A stretch of DNA of 64,000 nt from Rhipicephalus microplus (taxonomy: Eukaryota > Arthropoda > Arachnida > Ixodida > Ixodidae): positions 204,560,192-204,624,191 of the forward strand of contig NC_134710.1 of assembly GCF_043290135.1 (NCBI RefSeq), read 5' to 3'. Below, one piece after another: positions 63,102-64,000 of this stretch. A program made the position numbers and the translations under genes. The number at the start of each line of letters is the position of its first letter. Positions within the stretch are counted from its first letter, which is position 1. The notes beneath the pieces are model-generated. The model ran no database searches and was not told where the DNA came from. It saw only the letters and a program-made list of their open reading frames with translations.

Positions 63102-63179
63102 TCGGTTTTCGATGGCGCACGCACTCGCCTCCTCGCGACTACATCCACTTGGTTCTCGTCGCTTCGTAGGCATGGCAGC
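63102..63179. other. Short stretch upstream of the MITE
   Basis: GC-richer sequence ending in the 8-bp target ATGGCAGC. It may belong to the same Helitron-like fragment as 63352-63710, but no frame supports this. Confidence 0.3.
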
Positions 63180-63343
63180 CAGTGGCGTAGCCAGGGGGTG
63201 GCACACTGGGCACGTGCCCCCTCCCCCTTGAAATTTTTTTTCGCTACAGCATACAGAGCAGGAAATGGCCATTTTAAGGGGTTGCTTCTCCCGAAATCAA
63301 GGTGTCCCCCCCCCCCTGAAAACAATTTCTGGCTACGCACCTG
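63180..63343. mobile_element. hAT-type MITE with 8-bp target duplication
   Basis: 164 bp beginning CAGTGGCGTAGCCAG and ending, as reverse complement, CAGGTGCGTAGCCAG (13 of 15 match). ATGGCAGC flanks it on both sides (63172-63179 and 63344-63351), a perfect 8-bp target duplication, diagnostic for hAT superfamily. It contains a run of Cs (63306-63316) and T-rich sequence, and encodes nothing. Confidence 0.85.
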
Positions 63344-63351
63344 ATGGCAGC

Positions 63352-63710
63352 ACGTGACAAGCTCCTACCACAAGTGTTACACACGGGTACCGATATCGTT
63401 GCAAGTACTGTCTTTCCCGTTTCTGAACCCCATTGAAGAACGCCTGATAGCTCCACATCTGCAATTTATGAGCGTTAGGCATTTGTCTCACGGCAGCACC
63501 CAGTATAGCATAAATGGGCGGGTGCTCAACGTGCCAATGGACGTGACCAACACTATGCAGTGCCAGCCGCAGAACGTGCCCGACAACGCCGCCTTCAACG
63601 TACACATCATGCGCCGGCTCGTTAACAAGCCTTTCTACAGAAATGGGCTCACCAAGAAAGGCGCAGTGCACCTCCGACCAAAATCATTCACTTTGTGGAT
63701 ATGGCAGTGA
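63352..63710 (+). pseudogene. Helitron-type helicase protein fragment (DUF6570-like region)
   Basis: An open plus frame (first codon used GTG at 63354, not a natural start) of about 118 codons with SSYHKCYTRVPISLQVLS, NPIEERLIAPHLQFMSVRHL, GQYSINGRVLNVPMDVT-like sequence (here STQYSINGRVLNVPMDV), and HIMRRLVNKPFYRNG. The 'EERLIAP...FM..R.L..G.QYSI.G.VVNVP' order is the conserved region upstream of the helitron-like/helicase domain in arthropod Helitron proteins. It is cut off after RPKSFTLW at 63710; Rep and helicase motifs are absent. Confidence 0.6.
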
Positions 63711-64000
63711 TTTTTTTTGCTTTTCTTGGCCTTGAAGCCACAAGCGATTTTCAAGAAAAAAGGATTAATTATTTGTTATTTATTTAATTATTTATGTACC
63801 TTCAAGCCGAACAGCTTTACAAAGGAGATTGATTAAAGCGCGCAAAAATTGTGACTGGATATAGCGAGTGAAAAGAACAATGAAAAAACTTTCAACTGAC
63901 TCGTCCTTGTGCAGTGGTAGTTACTGCCTCGCGAAATTGATGATTACCACCACTTGATCCCTGAAAAAGGTGATTGCACTAACTTAGCGCGGGTGGCAAA
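63711..64000. other. No recognisable feature
   Basis: AT-rich sequence to the end of the window; a TTATTTATTTAATTATTTA run at 63777-63796. Confidence 0.4.

Overview
This looks like nuclear DNA of a chelicerate, most likely a hard (ixodid) tick. It is AT-rich and dense in microsatellites, contains no operon-like gene packing, and carries about a dozen copies of a tRNA-derived SINE that resembles the tick family Ruka. It also holds LINE, Penelope-like, Helitron-like and Ty3/Gypsy remnants of the kinds common in tick genomes. I found no host protein-coding gene I can name. The longest coding stretches all belong to broken transposable elements, and most other short open frames look fortuitous.

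Layout. 0.4-1.3 kb and 6.4-6.6 kb: one copy of a repeat built of a (GATA)n tract plus 146-bp monomers, split by a Ty3/Gypsy LTR retrotransposon at 1275-6429 (minus strand; gag, protease, RT, RNase H, integrase; multiple frameshifts). 7.2-9.2 kb: a two-ORF LINE remnant (gag-like ORF1, endonuclease part of ORF2) interrupted by a SINE with a perfect 15-bp target duplication. 11.1-13.4 kb: LINE RT scrap, a long (AT)n, then a clean tandem array of 146-147-bp monomers leading into (GATA)n. 14-17.1 kb: SINEs, a nested MITE-like insertion, and a cluster of two large palindromes embedded in (AT)n arrays, one carrying a Penelope/hammerhead-like motif. 18.7-23.6 kb: SINE, LINE C-terminal scraps and diverged non-coding repeat families. 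23.6-27.5 kb: no recognisable content apart from a (CA)n(TA)n tract. 27.5-30.65 kb: an RTE-type LINE with a SINE inside its RT. 31.0-32.0 kb: a 5'-truncated LINE (minus). 33-42.6 kb: one SINE, otherwise unrecognised. 42.7-46.4 kb: a SINE cluster, a second tRNA-headed SINE and an inverted repeat pair. 47.6-49.5 kb: a third (GATA)n element, a Penelope-like C-terminal scrap and a 4 x 50 bp minisatellite. 49.8-56 kb: mostly unique sequence with possible minus-strand host exons, plus a striking pair of inverted ~330-bp repeats that both end in a splice-donor-like sequence. 57-59 kb: SINEs and two (ATT)n tracts. 59.6-63.1 kb: the least damaged LINE, ending in (ATCC)n. 63.1-63.7 kb: a Helitron-type DUF6570 fragment next to a hAT-type MITE with a perfect 8-bp target duplication.

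The elements show a history of nesting (LTR element into satellite, SINEs into LINEs, MITE into SINE, MITE beside Helitron). The most interesting structure is the 146-bp monomer plus (GATA)n family, which occurs at three loci with conserved flanks and resembles in architecture the non-autonomous Helitron-like (DINE/pearl-type) elements of other invertebrates. All family names come from motif recognition by eye; no database search was made.
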